Shown: positions 26,850-36,388 of the stretch, piece by piece | Layout of the letters: the number at the start of each line of letters is the position of its first letter | How positions within the stretch are numbered: the first letter of the stretch is position 1 | Assembly: GCA_002449765.1 (NCBI GenBank) | Contig: DJXN01000014.1 | Location: 1-64,000, forward strand | Reading direction: 5' to 3' | DNA: 64,000 bases | From: Fibrobacter sp. UBA7003 | Lineage (GTDB): Bacteria; Fibrobacterota; Fibrobacteria; Fibrobacterales; Fibrobacteraceae | The notes under the pieces: generated by a model | The model's database searches: none | Seen by the model: only the letters and a program-made list of their open reading frames with translations | What the model was told of the DNA's origin: nothing | Position numbers and translations under genes: made by a program

Positions 26850-27523
26850 TGCGCCTTGTACCCTACGTTTCGGACAGTCTGGATAATCGCGCCTCGCTCG
26901 CCCAGTTTTTGTCGGAGCGTCTTGACGTGCATATCAACCGTCCGCGTATCCATCTTGAAATCGATGCCCCAGATTTTTTCCAGGAGTTGCTGCCTGGAAT
27001 AGACAAGCCCCGGATGTGACACGAGAAGTTTCAGGAGTTCGTATTCCTTGTAGGTGAGTTCCACATTCTCGCTACCCGCCGTGACGACGTGCTTGGCCTC
27101 GTCGAGCGACACATCCCCGAGCGAAATAATTTTCGGTTCAGCCGCTTCGACATTCACCATGCCCGAACGACGGAGCAGCGCCTTGACGCGCGAAACAAAT
27201 TCCAGGACACCGAACGGCTTTGCGATATAGTCGTCGGCCCCCAAATCGAGTCCCTTGACCTTGTCCAGTTCGGAGCTCTTCGCGGTAAGCATGATGACGG
27301 GGACATTGCTAGTAGATTCCTGCGTGCGGAGGCGCTTCAGTATGCTGAGACCGTCTTCGCCCGGCAGCATGATATCCAAGACAAACAAGTCTGGTATGTG
27401 GGTCTTGATAGCCTCGTCCAGGCTTTTCCCGCAATCGAAGGCATTGACCTCAAAACCGCTACTCTTGAGAGCGTAGGCTTCCATTTCGCGGATTTCGGAA
27501 TTGTCTTCAACTATGTAAATCAT
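26846..27523 (-). CDS. Response regulator, PhoB-like (OmpR family)
   Basis: A 225-residue regulator with a receiver domain (phosphoacceptor Asp50 in FVLDIMLPGEDG, switch residues TAKSS, and Lys in AKPFGVLE) and a C-terminal winged helix (KEYELLKLLVSHPG, RTVDMHVKTLRQKLGE). The ATG at 27523 (MIYIVEDN) is preferred to a GTG two codons upstream; TAAATT lies 6 nt before it. First gene of phoB-phoR-nptA; probably activates phosphate uptake genes under starvation. Confidence 0.94.
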   Translation of the reverse strand: MIYIVEDNSEIREMEAYALKSSGFEVNAFDCGKSLDEAIKTHIPDLFVLDIMLPGEDGLSILKRLRTQESTSNVPVIMLTAKSSELDKVKGLDLGADDYIAKPFGVLEFVSRVKALLRRSGMVNVEAAEPKIISLGDVSLDEAKHVVTAGSENVELTYKEYELLKLLVSHPGLVYSRQQLLEKIWGIDFKMDTRTVDMHVKTLRQKLGERGAIIQTVRNVGYKAQ

Positions 27524-27721
27524 ATTCACAATTTACCCAACAACAAGATAAAAAGACCACAGCGTTTATCCAATACCTGAAGCAACGGCTTCGCAAAGGT
27601 TTTATCTACACTTTACACAAATTTTACTTGTAAAAACTGGCACGAAAAACTTGCGGTACAAAAGATTTCTTGACACCGTATTTACAAGGTTCGTACCGTA
27701 ATTCGCACAAAGCAAGCGGGA
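27524..27721 (-). promoter_or_regulatory. phoB upstream region with -10-like box and possible Pho-box repeats
   Basis: TAAATT (27530-27535) lies 6 nt before the phoB ATG. Further upstream TTTACA (27612-27617) and TTTACT (27623-27628) repeat with an 11-nt period, the spacing expected for binding by OmpR/PhoB-type regulators, so autoregulation is possible. The rest of the gap shows no gene. Confidence 0.35.
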
Positions 27722-29428
27722 TTATGTAGAGAATTTTTTGTTCGCATGAGCCTCGACCACGTTCACCACGTAGTCGCCCAGCTTTTCGCAATCGTTCACC
27801 ACGTCCATGTAGTGCACGCCCATTTGGTAGCTGTATTTCTGGTTCTCGATATCGGCGACATTTTTTCCCTTGAGGAGCTTGCGGTAGTCGTTGATTTCAT
27901 TTTCAAGGTTCAACGTACGGTTCAGGTCAACCTGCTGGTTGTCGTCGAGCACGGCAATCATGTGTTCGAGCGCCTTGTCGCACAGGTTCATGATATGCTT
28001 TATGTGGTCGTACTGCTCTTCGGTAAAGTCTTCCTTGCTGCGGAACTTGCGGTTGATGGCGCGGGCCATGTTGTAGCAGGCATCGCCAATGCTCTCGATT
28101 TCAGAAATCTCCCTGAGCATCGCTTGGATGGTCGTCTTGCTTTCGGGGCTCAGACGGCCTTCCGACACCTGATTCAGGTACTTCGCGATTTCAATTTCCA
28201 TGTTGTCGCTGATACCTTCATACTTTTCGATGCGGGCGAACAGTTTCACGAAATCGTTCTCTTCCTTCATTGTCAAAAGGTCAGGCACAAAATTGAACAT
28301 CTTGCGAGTGCGGGTCGCAAAGAGGCTGATTTCCTTGCGGGCCTCAAGGAGCGAGAGTTCCGGAGTGCCCATCAGGCCTGAGCTAATGAAGTGCAGGCGG
28401 GAATCTTCCTCTTCATCGGATTTCTTGGGCTTAATGACCCTGCAAACAAATTTTTCGATGTACTTGATGAACCAAATCTGGATGAATGTGTTCGAGACGT
28501 TGAACGCCGAGTGGAACGTGGCGAGCACCACGGAAATCTTCGCAAGGTTCTTTTCGTAACCCGGTTCGCCCATGTGGATGGAGAGGTCGAAGCCAACCAC
28601 GTTACAGACGGCAGCGAGGAACCACTTGAGCACGATGATTACCCAGATAACGCCTATCACGTTAATCGTAAAGTGAGCAAGGGCCGCGCGGCGAGCCTGC
28701 GTATTGGCGGAAAGCGCCACGATGTTCGCGGTAATCGTCGTACCGATGTTTTCGCCAAGCACGAGCATGATGCCCTGGTCAATATGGAGCACGCCGGTGG
28801 AGCAGAGGATCATCGTGATGGCCATGATGGCGGCAGAAGACTGCACACACAACGTGAGGATTGTTCCCATCACGAGGAAGAACAGCGAGTTGAAAAAATT
28901 CGGTTCGCTGAAATGCGCGAAGAACTGGCTGATAGACGCGCTTGCCCCCGGGTCCTGCACCACGGTAAAACCGGTTTCTTTAAGGGTGGTAAGGCCAAGG
29001 AAAAGGAAACCGACACCGAACAGGAACTCGCCTAGCACGCGCTTCTTGTTCAGGTACACGAGAATGATACCGATGAAGAACGCCGGGTAGACGAAGTTCG
29101 CGATGTTGAACGAGAACCCGAGGCTCATGATCCATGCCGTTACCGTCGTACCGATGTGGGCGCCGAGGATAATCGAGATGGCCTGCATGAGCGTAAGGAG
29201 CCCCGCATTAACAAAAGAGACCGTCATCAACGTGGTGGCGGTCGAACTTTGTACTGAGGCTGTAACGAACATGCCGGTGAGCATCCCCGTGAAACGGTTC
29301 GTGGTCATGGTTCCGAGCACATGTCTGAGCTGCGGACCGGCCATTTTTTGCAAAGCCTCGCTCATGGACTTCATACCGAACATGAGCAGGGCTAGGCACC
29401 CTAACATTTTTAACGCCATCCAAGTCAT
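27722..29428 (-). CDS. Na+/phosphate cotransporter with C-terminal PhoU-like domain (copy 2)
   Basis: A 568-residue paralogue of the transporter downstream of phoR, with the same VQSSTATT and VQSSAAIMA hallmarks and the same length. The membrane half has diverged (different loops near residues 115-175) while the PhoU-like half is nearly identical, e.g. EISEIESIGDACYNMARAIN in both. GGAAGG lies 10 nt before the ATG. It sits upstream of phoB on the same strand with a 198-nt gap and is probably a separate transcript. Confidence 0.92.
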   Translation of the reverse strand: MTWMALKMLGCLALLMFGMKSMSEALQKMAGPQLRHVLGTMTTNRFTGMLTGMFVTASVQSSTATTLMTVSFVNAGLLTLMQAISIILGAHIGTTVTAWIMSLGFSFNIANFVYPAFFIGIILVYLNKKRVLGEFLFGVGFLFLGLTTLKETGFTVVQDPGASASISQFFAHFSEPNFFNSLFFLVMGTILTLCVQSSAAIMAITMILCSTGVLHIDQGIMLVLGENIGTTITANIVALSANTQARRAALAHFTINVIGVIWVIIVLKWFLAAVCNVVGFDLSIHMGEPGYEKNLAKISVVLATFHSAFNVSNTFIQIWFIKYIEKFVCRVIKPKKSDEEEDSRLHFISSGLMGTPELSLLEARKEISLFATRTRKMFNFVPDLLTMKEENDFVKLFARIEKYEGISDNMEIEIAKYLNQVSEGRLSPESKTTIQAMLREISEIESIGDACYNMARAINRKFRSKEDFTEEQYDHIKHIMNLCDKALEHMIAVLDDNQQVDLNRTLNLENEINDYRKLLKGKNVADIENQKYSYQMGVHYMDVVNDCEKLGDYVVNVVEAHANKKFST

Positions 29429-29520
29429 AATTATAGGACCTTCCTATGAAGCGCCACTACCGGATCATCGTCGCTGCCTTTCAGCTAGTTCGGGCTCATG
29501 GCGGTGAATTGTTGATTGTA
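29429..29520 (-). promoter_or_regulatory. Leader of nptA copy 2 with nested inverted repeats
   Basis: On the minus strand CGCCA pairs with TGGCG about 45 nt later, and inside lies GCTG-aaagg-CAGC. This could fold in the 5' leader of the transporter message. No known riboswitch pattern fits. The plus strand over the same bases encodes an open 28-residue frame (MKRHYRIIVAAF...), starting near 29445, which I cannot confirm as a gene. Confidence 0.25.
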
Positions 29521-29584
29521 AAGCTGGCGTAAAATATAGAAAAAATTAAGTAAAATTTAACCACCAAAAAAATGGTAAACCAAA

Positions 29585-29607
29585 CTCGTTGAATTAGGGA
29601 CAACGAG
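29585..29607 (-). terminator. Possible terminator after ispF
   Basis: CTCGTTG and CAACGAG form a perfect 7-bp stem with a 9-nt loop, followed on the minus strand by a T-rich stretch with a seven-T run about 15 nt on. It lies 25 nt past the ispF stop. The weak T-tract leaves this uncertain. Confidence 0.45.
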
Positions 29608-29632
29608 AGCCTCGTGCCCCGAGCCTTTTTCC

Positions 29633-30118
29633 TTACAGACTTCTTACCATTGCGACCGCCTGGCTGGCGATGCCTTCGCCCCTGCCCGTAAACCCGAGCT
29701 TTTCGGTCGTGGTACCCTTGATGCCGACCTGCTTCACGTCTATCCCGAGTACGCGGGCGATGTTTGCCTTCATGGCGTCCTTGTGCGGGTTCACCTTCGG
29801 GCGTTCGCACATCACGATGCTGTCGATATTGACAATCTCGTAACCCGCCTTCTTGACCTCCTCGCCCACCTTGCGCAACAGTTCCAGACTGTCAGCGCCC
29901 TTGAAGGCCGGGTCGGTATCCGGGAAGTACGTGCCGATATCGCCGAGGCCTGCGGCACCCAGCAGGGCGTCGCTAATGGCATGCAGCAAGACGTCTGCAT
30001 CGCTATGGCCCAAGAGGCCCTTCTCGTACGGGATATCCACCCCGCCAATAATGCACTTGCGGCCTTCCACCAACTTGTGAACGTCAAAACCGATACCCGA
30101 ACGATAAATCTTATCCAT
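29633..30118 (-). CDS. ispF: 2-C-methyl-D-erythritol 2,4-cyclodiphosphate synthase
   Basis: Forms the cyclic diphosphate in the MEP route to isoprenoids. The 161-residue protein has the metal motif [37 protein letters not shown] and the C-terminal [17 protein letters not shown]. Normal length, single-gene unit; AAAGGA lies 8 nt upstream of the ATG. The isoprenoids it supplies could feed the geranylgeranyl reductase-like gene at 48.3 kb. Confidence 0.96.
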   Translation of the reverse strand: MDKIYRSGIGFDVHKLVEGRKCIIGGVDIPYEKGLLGHSDADVLLHAISDALLGAAGLGDIGTYFPDTDPAFKGADSLELLRKVGEEVKKAGYEIVNIDSIVMCERPKVNPHKDAMKANIARVLGIDVKQVGIKGTTTEKLGFTGRGEGIASQAVAMVRSL

Positions 30119-30149
30119 GATAAATCCTTTTTTTGCAAATTTAAAAATT

Positions 30150-30722
30150 TCAGTCTTTCCCGAAATAAAGATTGTTCATCGTTTCGGCAACTTCGGGGAA
30201 ATCGTGTTCGTCGACGAAGAAGATTTCCTTGTCAATAACAAAAACATACATATGACGGAAAAGCCCCGTTCTGTACCTCTTTTTTAGTATATCCGTCTTG
30301 CCAAACGGAAGGACAGCCTCGTCATTGAGCCTGTACAACACAAAATCGTCCTTGCGACATTTTATTTCGCGCACGACCTTAATGGAGTAACCGGCATCAA
30401 AGAAAAAACCAACAGATACAGCAAGAGGTATAAAAGTGCCTAAAAGAAGATACTTCGTAATCGGTTCCCTAAAGAGTTGACCGAGCATGCAAACAAAGAC
30501 CATAAAGAGAAAGAGTGCTATACAATATTTGCCCACCATCAGTACTTTCCCGCCATGGCGTTTGCGTGCCTTGTACGTAAAGAATACTTCCTTTTCCTCA
30601 ACCTTCTCGGATTCTTCGACAGCCTCAGGCAATTTCTTTTCGGAAACAGGCTTCGCAGCCCCGCACCACGGGCACTGCGGCTCGTAAAAATTAAATCGTT
30701 CTCCACATTCCGGACAAATCAT
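30150..30722 (-). CDS. Zinc-ribbon membrane protein
   Basis: A 190-residue protein starting with a zinc ribbon ([20 protein letters not shown]), a charged linker, two membrane helices (about residues 68-85 and 90-112) and a soluble C-terminal domain ending [17 protein letters not shown]. The C-terminal part resembles a YcxB-like or PH-like fold in pattern only. The ATG at 30722 gives the zinc ribbon at the very N-terminus, as usual; the upstream in-frame extension overlaps the nuo terminator region. Function unknown. Confidence 0.7.
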   Translation of the reverse strand: MICPECGERFNFYEPQCPWCGAAKPVSEKKLPEAVEESEKVEEKEVFFTYKARKRHGGKVLMVGKYCIALFLFMVFVCMLGQLFREPITKYLLLGTFIPLAVSVGFFFDAGYSIKVVREIKCRKDDFVLYRLNDEAVLPFGKTDILKKRYRTGLFRHMYVFVIDKEIFFVDEHDFPEVAETMNNLYFGKD

Positions 30723-30756
30723 CTTCGCAAACCCCTTTCTTGTGCAACAAGATAGA

Positions 30757-30789
30757 TAAAAAAAGGAGCCCCGCCGAATCCGGCAGGGC
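30757..30789 (-). terminator. Terminator of the nuo operon
   Basis: GCCCTGCCG-GATT-CGGCGGGGC stem (one mismatch) followed by TCC and a run of T on the minus strand. It lies 28 nt past the nuoN stop. Confidence 0.85.
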
Positions 30790-30817
30790 ATTCCCTTTTA
30801 GATTTATCCTCTAAAGA

Positions 30818-32290
30818 CTAGCCGATGAGGGCAGATGCCGGAAGCACGCTCATCGCAAGCAGGGCAAGAGCAGCAAGCGATACGGTAAACTTGAGCATAT
30901 AACCATAATGGGGATCCGTCTGGCAACAGCACTTGCACTGGCAAGGTTCCTTGCGGGGAGCAAACAGTACATAGGCGATTCGAAGGTAGTAAACCGCCGC
31001 CACGAGCGAAAGGCCAAAGCCAAAGATGGCCGTAGCCGTCATTCCCGCAGAGAAGGCTCCTGCGAACAGAGCAAACTTCGCGAGGAAGCCCGCGACAGGC
31101 GGAAGTCCGGCAAGGCTAGCAAGACAGACCGCAACACCGAGCGCAACGAACGGACGGCGACGGCCGACACCCTGAATGTCTTCCAGGTTTTCGTTCTTGT
31201 CTTCTTTACCGGCAAGGTAGGCAATTCCCGTCAGGGCGCCCGCACTTGCGATGGCGTAAGTCACCAGGAAGAAGAACATGGAGCCAAGCTGCACGGAGCC
31301 TTCCTTGAGGTAGTTCGGAAGCAGGAGGCCAATCACAATGAAGCCCGCGTTCATCACGGCAGAGAACGCAAGAATTCGACGGATGGATTTCTGGGCAAGG
31401 CCACTGAAGGCGCCAATCACCATCGAGAGGATAGCGACAACCAGGACAACGTAATAAAGTGCGGGAGACTGGGATGCAAACTTCACCGGTTCTGCAAGGT
31501 TCCATGCAGCAGGAGCTCCGGCACGGGTCGCGAGGATTCCCACCCATACAGAGCCGAGAGCCGCTAACGCACCCACCTTCACGACAGCAGCCATGAAGCC
31601 AGTCACGGCAACGGATGCACCCGTATAGACATCGGCCACCCAGAAATGTACCGGGGCAGCGCCTGCCTTGAACAGGAGACCGAACACGACAAGCAGGATA
31701 CCTACCGCATAAATCGAACCACGGCCTTCAAGCACTGCAGAGAACATGTGCGTACTACCCGTAGCGCCATAAATCAAGGCCACCCCGTAAAGGAAGAAGG
31801 CGCTGAATATGGAGCCCGAAACAAAATACTTGAACACGCCTTCACCTGCATTCTGGTCTTTACGGCGAATGCCGACAAGGGCATAGACCGGGAAACTCGT
31901 GAGTTCCATGGCAATGAAGAGGGAAAGGAAGTCAATCGCCTGCGTCATGAGCAGGGCACCGCAAGAAGCGAGAAGCATGAGCCCGTAGGCTTCGCCACCC
32001 TTCATCTTCTCGCGGCCGAGCATCCACTGGAGTCCGCCAATGCCGAGCAAGGCGCAAAGGAGGACAGAGACACCGAGCAAGCGACGGACCGGGTCCACCG
32101 CGAACAGATCGTAGACGCAATCCACCTTCACCAAGGCAAACGCCGCCATGCCAAGCGCGACAAACACCGCAGCAACCCACGGAAGGACCTTGTGCTTGCT
32201 TTCGTCGTTCAGGAACGGTTCTGCGGCAAGCGAGACCAGCGCGCCAAGCGCCACTACGATTACCGGCATAAACATCACAAGACTAGTCAT
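30818..32290 (-). CDS. nuoN: NADH-quinone oxidoreductase subunit N
   Basis: Membrane antiporter-like subunit of complex I that carries one of the proton channels. The 490-residue protein has about 14 helices, the conserved Glu/Lys helix segments (FIAMELTSFPVYALVG, FKAGAAPVHFWVADVYTGA) and the VPF-type C-terminus replaced by a Cys-rich loop (CQCKCCCQ) before the last helix. That four-to-five Cys cluster is unusual. Last gene of the operon; it overlaps nuoM by 8 nt. Confidence 0.94.
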   Translation of the reverse strand: MTSLVMFMPVIVVALGALVSLAAEPFLNDESKHKVLPWVAAVFVALGMAAFALVKVDCVYDLFAVDPVRRLLGVSVLLCALLGIGGLQWMLGREKMKGGEAYGLMLLASCGALLMTQAIDFLSLFIAMELTSFPVYALVGIRRKDQNAGEGVFKYFVSGSIFSAFFLYGVALIYGATGSTHMFSAVLEGRGSIYAVGILLVVFGLLFKAGAAPVHFWVADVYTGASVAVTGFMAAVVKVGALAALGSVWVGILATRAGAPAAWNLAEPVKFASQSPALYYVVLVVAILSMVIGAFSGLAQKSIRRILAFSAVMNAGFIVIGLLLPNYLKEGSVQLGSMFFFLVTYAIASAGALTGIAYLAGKEDKNENLEDIQGVGRRRPFVALGVAVCLASLAGLPPVAGFLAKFALFAGAFSAGMTATAIFGFGLSLVAAVYYLRIAYVLFAPRKEPCQCKCCCQTDPHYGYMLKFTVSLAALALLAMSVLPASALIG

Positions 32291-34013
32291 TGGAAGCCTC
32301 CTCGTCCTTTACGGTCGGTTGAGCAGATTGTTCTTTTTCGAGAGCGGCTGCGGTCGCCTTCGCCATATTGGCCTCGGTTTCGATTACCTGACGGATCAGT
32401 TCCTTCTTCTCCTCTTCAGAGAATCCGGCTGCTGTCAGCGAAGAATCGAGCTGCGCCACGTCGGCAGAAGTCGCGATGTGCGATTCGAGGGGTTCCGCCT
32501 CCACAGCTTCTTCATCCTCGACAGGAAGCGCATCGGGCAAAGCCTCATCGACAGCGGCTTCTTCGTCAATGGCCGCCGTCTGTTCCGTGGAGTCGTTGAG
32601 ATCACGCAGAGCGTTTGTCACGAAAGCGGGATGGAAACCAAACACCAAGAGGAGCAGGAGCATCACGCCATAGGCAAAACCTTCAAGCGCGCTCGCACGC
32701 GGGCCTTCCTTGTATTCGCGGGCAGGCGTTCCAAAAATGACCTTCTGGATAAAGCGCAGCATGTAGGCCGCCGAGAGGATCATGCAGAAGCCCACGACGC
32801 CAGCACAGAACGGGTTCATGTCCCAAACAGAAAGGAGGACGCCAAATTCCCCGATGAACCCGGCCGTACCGGGAACCGCGAGGGCCAGGACGCCCGCAGC
32901 GCCAAAGAGGAATCCGAACACAGGATTCGTATGCGAAAGTCCGCCCATTTCCTCGATATTGCGAGTCCCCGTCATGCGTTCGGCAACCCCGAGCAAGAAG
33001 TACTGAACACCGGCAGAAATGCCATGCGCCACCAGGAGCACGAGGACAGCCGAAAGCATCGACTCGGAGAAGCTGAATACGCCAGCAACCGCGATGCCCA
33101 AATGGCTCATGGAACTGTAGGCGAGCAGTTTCTTGCCGTCAGTCGCGCGGAGCGCCATGAGCGCCCCGTAAATCGCGGTTATAAGGCCAAGCCACAGGAC
33201 CGTCATAATCTGTGGCACATCAAGCGTAAAGATCGGGAGCATCCAGGCGATAAAACCGAAAACGCCCGCCTTGCTCATCGCGCCAGTAAGGATAGCCGAA
33301 AGCGGAGCCGGAGCTTCGGAATACGTTATCGCTTGCCAGCCGTGGAACGGGAAAATCGGAGTCTTCACGAGGAATGCGAGCAGGAAGCTCAAGAATACAA
33401 GCAGCTGTGCGCTCTGGGGCATCGTCTGGACCGCGAGCACGATAGAAAGCACCAGCGAATTGTCGGCAATGGTCAATAGGTACCAGAGAGCGACCATCAT
33501 CGGGGCAGAACCCACCAGCGTGTAAATCGCGAACGTCATCGCAGCCTGCTTCCGCTTTTCGCCACCGAAACCCGCAATGAGAAGCGCCGCGGGAATCACC
33601 ATGGCCTCGAAGAAGAAGAAGAACAGCACCGCGTCGGCAGCGAGGAACGTTCCGTTCATCGCACCCATGAGCGCGAAAATGCCGATAGCGAAGTTGCGGT
33701 AGTTCTTGTCCAGGTGTCCGCGCGCCGAGATAAGGGCGACCAGCGAAAGCCCGCAAGACAGGAACACCATCCAGGCGCCCAGGCCATGGCTATAGAGATA
33801 GTAGTAGGCAGGGCCCTTGCAACCCGGAATATGGAACCACTCGACAGGGGTCGTCGCCATGTTGCCATTAGCGACCAGCGCAACCGACATGCCGGCAAAA
33901 ACAATCCCGAAAAGAATCGCCATGTGCGTCGAGGCCTTGAAGTCCTCCTTGGAGTTGAGAACCATCAGGATGGCCGCAACGAACGGCGCAAAGACGAGGA
34001 GATGTAAAAGCAT
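32283..34013 (-). CDS. nuoM: NADH-quinone oxidoreductase subunit M with acidic C-terminal extension
   Basis: Proton-channel membrane subunit of complex I. The 576-residue protein has the conserved FFFEAMVIPAALLIAGFG segment, the VKTPIFPFHGWQAITYSEAP broken-helix motif and FSSMSHLG-like YSSMSHLGIAVAG. About 100 residues beyond the last helix are Glu/Ala-rich (AVDEALPDALPVEDEEAVEA) and end in a predicted helix; such a tail is not part of the standard subunit. The stop and the nuoL stop/start regions abut (1-nt overlap with nuoL). Confidence 0.94.
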   Translation of the reverse strand: MLLHLLVFAPFVAAILMVLNSKEDFKASTHMAILFGIVFAGMSVALVANGNMATTPVEWFHIPGCKGPAYYYLYSHGLGAWMVFLSCGLSLVALISARGHLDKNYRNFAIGIFALMGAMNGTFLAADAVLFFFFFEAMVIPAALLIAGFGGEKRKQAAMTFAIYTLVGSAPMMVALWYLLTIADNSLVLSIVLAVQTMPQSAQLLVFLSFLLAFLVKTPIFPFHGWQAITYSEAPAPLSAILTGAMSKAGVFGFIAWMLPIFTLDVPQIMTVLWLGLITAIYGALMALRATDGKKLLAYSSMSHLGIAVAGVFSFSESMLSAVLVLLVAHGISAGVQYFLLGVAERMTGTRNIEEMGGLSHTNPVFGFLFGAAGVLALAVPGTAGFIGEFGVLLSVWDMNPFCAGVVGFCMILSAAYMLRFIQKVIFGTPAREYKEGPRASALEGFAYGVMLLLLLVFGFHPAFVTNALRDLNDSTEQTAAIDEEAAVDEALPDALPVEDEEAVEAEPLESHIATSADVAQLDSSLTAAGFSEEEKKELIRQVIETEANMAKATAAALEKEQSAQPTVKDEEASND

Positions 34014-36070
34014 TAGATTACCCTCCCGAGAAGAGATTTTACACTATCGATGAGTTTAAAGACAAAGTCCGGAATACCGACGATGCCTTCGGCAAACAGG
34101 GCGACGAGCACAATCAGCGCGACCCCCGTAATGCTGAGCGCAAGCTGGAGACGCACCCTGCGGACCTGGAAAGTACTCGCGCCATCACCGAGGATTTCCC
34201 CGATTGCACCAAGCGTCCACTGGAACGCCTGCAGGAACTTGTCGACAACGACATCGCAAATCCAGGCAATCACACGCACCGGGAAAACAAATCCAACATG
34301 GATGTAGTCCCACACGAACGTCCATGCCGCCGCAGAACCTTCCGGAGCACCCGAATCCTTGGGGGTCGGAATTTTCTTATTCGCATAGACGCGCCAGGCG
34401 ATAAACATACCCAGTAGGGCAGCCAGCGTGCCGAGTACCGCGAACAGCACCGGGTTCACGTGATGCACCGACAGGATGCTTTCGCCAACCGCCTCGGCAC
34501 CACCCAGGGCCGCAGCGAGGGAATCCTTGAAGAACGTAATGCCGATCATGTCCGCCCAGAGGTAGCCCGCGAAGATGGAACCGAACGTGAGCACAACCAT
34601 CGGGATGAGCATCACGGCCGGAGCCTCATGGATATGGGCCTCGCTCTCCTTGCTTCCGCGGTATTCACCAAAGAAGGTCATGATAATGAGACGTCCCATG
34701 TAGACCGCCGTGATAACGGCCGTCGCAAGGCCAACCACATAGAGAATCATTCCAACAGGCACGTTCACCGAGCCGCCGAGAGCAAAAGGCATCGCAATGA
34801 CAGGGCCGTTAGAAACGAGTTTTTCGAGAATCAGGTCCTTGGACCAGAAGCCAGCGAAACCCGGGAACCCGACAATCGCGAAGAACGCAAAAATCATGAC
34901 GCAAGCCGTGACCGGGGTCTTTTTCAGGAGGCCGCCCATCTTGCGCATATCCTGTTCCCCGGCCAGCGAGTGGATAACCGCACCCGCGCCAAGGAAGAGC
35001 GCCGCCTTGAAGAAGGCGTGCGTAAACACGTGGAAGATGGAGGCATCGAACGCGCAGACGCCCGCCGCCATGAACATGTAGCCGAGCTGGCTGATTGTCG
35101 AGTAGGCAAGCACCTTCTTGATGTCGTTTTGGAAGAGGCCCGTAATGGCAGCCCAGAGCGCAGTGAACATACCGACAAACGCAATGAGGAGCAAAACCTC
35201 GGGCAGCATGCAGAACATCTTGCCCATGCGCGCCACCAGGTACACACCGCTCGTGACCATCGTCGCCGCGTGGATGAGCGCGGACACGGGAGTCGGACCC
35301 GCCATGGCGTCAGGAAGCCAGGTCAGGAGCGGAATCTGCGCGGACTTGCCGGTGCATCCCACGAAGAACAACACACCCGTCAAGGTGAGAAGCGTGAACA
35401 CCAAGTCAAGATGGCCGCCGTTCAGAATCATCTGCATGAACTGGTTGAAAATGTCGTAGTTGAGGACCGCGGCACCGCCAATAGAGAGGAGGCAAAGCAT
35501 TCCGAGAAGGAATCCAATGTCGCCCACGCGGTTCACGATGAACGCCTTGTTCGCCGCCTTGCAGTTCTTGAGGTCCTTGTTCCAGAAGCCGATGAGCAGG
35601 TAAGAGCAGAGACCCACACCTTCCCAACCGAAGAACGTGAGGAGGAGGTTGTCCGAAAGCACAAGCACGATCATGCTGAACAGGAACAGGTTGATGTAGG
35701 CGAAGAAACGGGCGAAGCCGCGGTCGCCATGCATGTAGCCGATAGAGTAGAGCGCGATAAGCGTTCCGATTCCTGTGACGAACAGGAGCATGATGCGGGA
35801 AAGCCCATCGAACAGGAATCCGATATCCACATGCAGAAGCGGGAAATCGATCCAGTTGCAGAGGGTTTCACGGATTCCGGATTCCGGCATTCCACAGGCC
35901 AGGACCGTCACGCAGGCAAAGGACATGGCCGGGAAAATGACGGCAAGTCCACCCACGATGTTTTCGGCTGCGCCCTTCTTGCTACCGGAAGAAACGACAG
36001 CAATCGTACCGAGGAGAATCGTTCCCAGCAGGGGGAACAGGGGAATGAGCCACAAAGGTAAATTTGTCAT
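34013..36070 (-). CDS. nuoL: NADH-quinone oxidoreductase subunit L
   Basis: Largest proton-channel subunit of complex I, with the long lateral helix at its C-terminus. The 685-residue protein has LTFFGWEGVGLCSYLLIGFW, the TGKSAQIPLLTWLPDAM and AGPTPVSALIHAATMVTSGV motifs and HAFFKAALFLGAGAVIH. Length is slightly above the usual 610-650. It lies 3 nt after nuoK and overlaps nuoM by 1 nt. Confidence 0.96.
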   Translation of the reverse strand: MTNLPLWLIPLFPLLGTILLGTIAVVSSGSKKGAAENIVGGLAVIFPAMSFACVTVLACGMPESGIRETLCNWIDFPLLHVDIGFLFDGLSRIMLLFVTGIGTLIALYSIGYMHGDRGFARFFAYINLFLFSMIVLVLSDNLLLTFFGWEGVGLCSYLLIGFWNKDLKNCKAANKAFIVNRVGDIGFLLGMLCLLSIGGAAVLNYDIFNQFMQMILNGGHLDLVFTLLTLTGVLFFVGCTGKSAQIPLLTWLPDAMAGPTPVSALIHAATMVTSGVYLVARMGKMFCMLPEVLLLIAFVGMFTALWAAITGLFQNDIKKVLAYSTISQLGYMFMAAGVCAFDASIFHVFTHAFFKAALFLGAGAVIHSLAGEQDMRKMGGLLKKTPVTACVMIFAFFAIVGFPGFAGFWSKDLILEKLVSNGPVIAMPFALGGSVNVPVGMILYVVGLATAVITAVYMGRLIIMTFFGEYRGSKESEAHIHEAPAVMLIPMVVLTFGSIFAGYLWADMIGITFFKDSLAAALGGAEAVGESILSVHHVNPVLFAVLGTLAALLGMFIAWRVYANKKIPTPKDSGAPEGSAAAWTFVWDYIHVGFVFPVRVIAWICDVVVDKFLQAFQWTLGAIGEILGDGASTFQVRRVRLQLALSITGVALIVLVALFAEGIVGIPDFVFKLIDSVKSLLGRVI

Positions 36071-36073
36071 CGC

Positions 36074-36388
36074 TTAGCCCCTCATGTTGGAATAGGAATC
36101 CGCATCGACGCTTTCGCGGTTGCGGAAGATCAGGATGACCATCGCAAAACCCACGCACGCTTCGGCAGCCGCAATGGCGATGGAGAACAGAGGCACAATC
36201 TGGCCCGTAAGGCTCGCTTCGGCAGGAAGCGTCTTCGCGAACCCCACGAACGAGAGATTCACGGCGTTCAAGGCAAGTTCAATGCCCATCAGCACGAAGA
36301 ACAGGTTGCGACGCGAGATGGCAACAATGATGCCGACGGCAAAGATTGCCAAGGCAAGAATCTGAATGAAAATGGGTTGGAGTTCCAT
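36074..36388 (-). CDS. nuoK: NADH-quinone oxidoreductase subunit K
   Basis: Small three-helix subunit of complex I carrying conserved membrane Glu residues (GIELALNAVNLSFVGF and AAAEACVGFAMVI). The 104-residue length is typical. It overlaps the nuoJ stop by 1 nt. Confidence 0.96.
   Translation of the reverse strand: MELQPIFIQILALAIFAVGIIVAISRRNLFFVLMGIELALNAVNLSFVGFAKTLPAEASLTGQIVPLFSIAIAAAEACVGFAMVILIFRNRESVDADSYSNMRG

Noticed and set aside
29429..29520. Known riboswitch class in the nptA leader
   Set aside because: I compared the pattern mentally with cobalamin, guanidine, fluoride and c-di-GMP consensus elements and found no convincing match.
34460..36061. A 533-residue plus-strand frame opposite nuoL
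   Set aside because: Arg/Glu/His-rich shadow of a membrane-protein gene in reverse; no start context and no family features.
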